Source: Thalassolituus sp006212115
Lineage (GTDB): Bacteria; Pseudomonadota; Gammaproteobacteria; Pseudomonadales; Oceanobacteraceae
Reading direction: 5' to 3' (one strand)
Assembly: GCF_040372045.1 (NCBI RefSeq)
Contig: NZ_BAABWH010000001.1
DNA: 64,000 bases
Below the pieces are notes generated by a model. It had not been told where the DNA came from and searched no databases. It was given only the letters and a program-made list of their open reading frames with translations. Made by a program: the position numbers and the translations under genes. Positions 63,548 to 64,000 of the stretch are shown here, piece by piece; within the stretch, counting starts at the first letter, position 1, and the number at the start of each line of letters is the position of its first letter.

Positions 63548-64000
63548 ATGCACAACAAAACTATTGCTGAGATTTCACGCGATCTCGCCGCCGGAGAATA
63601 CTCCAGCACCGAAATCACGACTGACCTGCTTAAGCGGGTCAAAGACCTTGATAAAGGCATCAACAGCTTTATCACCGTCACCGAAGATCAGGCTCTGGCA
63701 CAAGCCAAAGCTGCTGATGAGCGCCGTGCAGCAGGTAATGCCACCGCGTGGACGGGCGTGCCGATGGCACACAAAGATATCTTTTGTACCAAAGGTGTAC
63801 TGACGACCTGTGGTTCAAAAATGCTGGGCAACTTTGAAGCCCCTTACGACGCCACCGTCGTCGAAAACTTCAACAATGCCGGTGCGGTTTCTCTGGGTAA
63901 AACCAACATGGACGAGTTCGCCATGGGTTCTTCCAACGAGACCTCGTTTTTCGGCCCAGTGAAAAACCCATGGGACACCGATCGCGTACCGGGTGGTTCG
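63548..64000 (+). CDS. gatA: Asp/Glu-tRNA amidotransferase subunit A (partial)
   Basis: GatA is the amidase subunit of GatCAB, releasing ammonia from glutamine. The first 151 residues are present: MHNKTIAEISRDLAAGEYSS, the catalytic Lys in VPMAHKDIFC and the ENFNNAGAVSLGKTNMDEFA region. The window ends in the VPGGS loop, just before the Ser-rich catalytic segment. A weak AGGAC site precedes the ATG. Confidence 0.97.
   Translation, partial: MHNKTIAEISRDLAAGEYSSTEITTDLLKRVKDLDKGINSFITVTEDQALAQAKAADERRAAGNATAWTGVPMAHKDIFCTKGVLTTCGSKMLGNFEAPYDATVVENFNNAGAVSLGKTNMDEFAMGSSNETSFFGPVKNPWDTDRVPGGS

Overview
The window is chromosomal DNA from a gammaproteobacterium. Gene order and protein sequences look like marine Oceanospirillales or Pseudomonadales relatives (Thalassolituus, Oceanobacter or Marinobacter type); this placement is inferred from synteny and was not tested. 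Two conserved backbone blocks match the Pseudomonas layout: ssb through rpoS-nlpD-pcm-surE-truD-ispF-ispD-ftsB, and algW-hisC-hisD-hisG-murA-ibaG-mla-kdsD-lptCAB-rpoN-hpf-ptsN-rapZ-npr followed by darP, a nitrilase, yhdP, rng, maf, mreDCB and gatCA. No rRNA, tRNA, CRISPR array or recognisable transposase gene was seen.

Layout. 1-3.3 kb: an MFS transporter, ssb and a MaoC hydratase on the plus strand. 3.3-10.2 kb: a minus-strand housekeeping block from ftsB down to rpoS (cell division, isoprenoid synthesis, RNA modification, protein repair, general stress sigma factor). 10.3-22.3 kb: an accessory stretch between ftsB and eno, with a DUF4397 lipoprotein, a copper-resistance unit (Cys/His-rich small protein, copA, copB), an A+T-richer three-gene cassette of unknown function with a frameshifted DKNYY gene, a thioesterase, a pirin, a NADAR protein and two tandem paralogous membrane diguanylate cyclases. 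22.4-25.5 kb: eno and pyrG. 25.9-31.9 kb: EamA permease, a porin-BCCT osmolyte uptake pair, DUF808 and Nif3. 32-48.5 kb: envelope and histidine genes (periplasmic protease, his genes, murA, Mla lipid transport, Lpt and KdsD), then the rpoN/nitrogen-PTS operon. 48.6-53.7 kb: mgtE, darP and a nitrite-transporter/phosphatase-kinase unit. 53.7-64 kb: nitrilase, yhdP, rng, maf, mreDCB, and the start of gatCA.

The most interesting finding is the leader of the formate/nitrite-family transporter at 50,995. A near-perfect sigma-54 promoter is followed, almost at the predicted transcription start, by two hairpins with identical six-base loops of the kind bound by ANTAR antiterminators. The second hairpin is mutually exclusive with an intrinsic terminator. 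An NtrC-like site lies upstream, and the transporter is followed by a PP2C phosphatase/Ser-Thr kinase fusion. This reads as a complete nitrogen-control switch, and rpoN and the nitrogen PTS lie a few kilobases away.

Other unusual points: the mla operon lacks mlaC, the kdsD-lptC junction lacks kdsC, and darP lacks both pmbA and tldD beside it. A hairpin-rich, diverged inverted duplication splits hisD from hisC. The gatC-gatA spacer consists of degenerate 14-bp repeats. A nested palindrome of about 91 bp lies beside eno.
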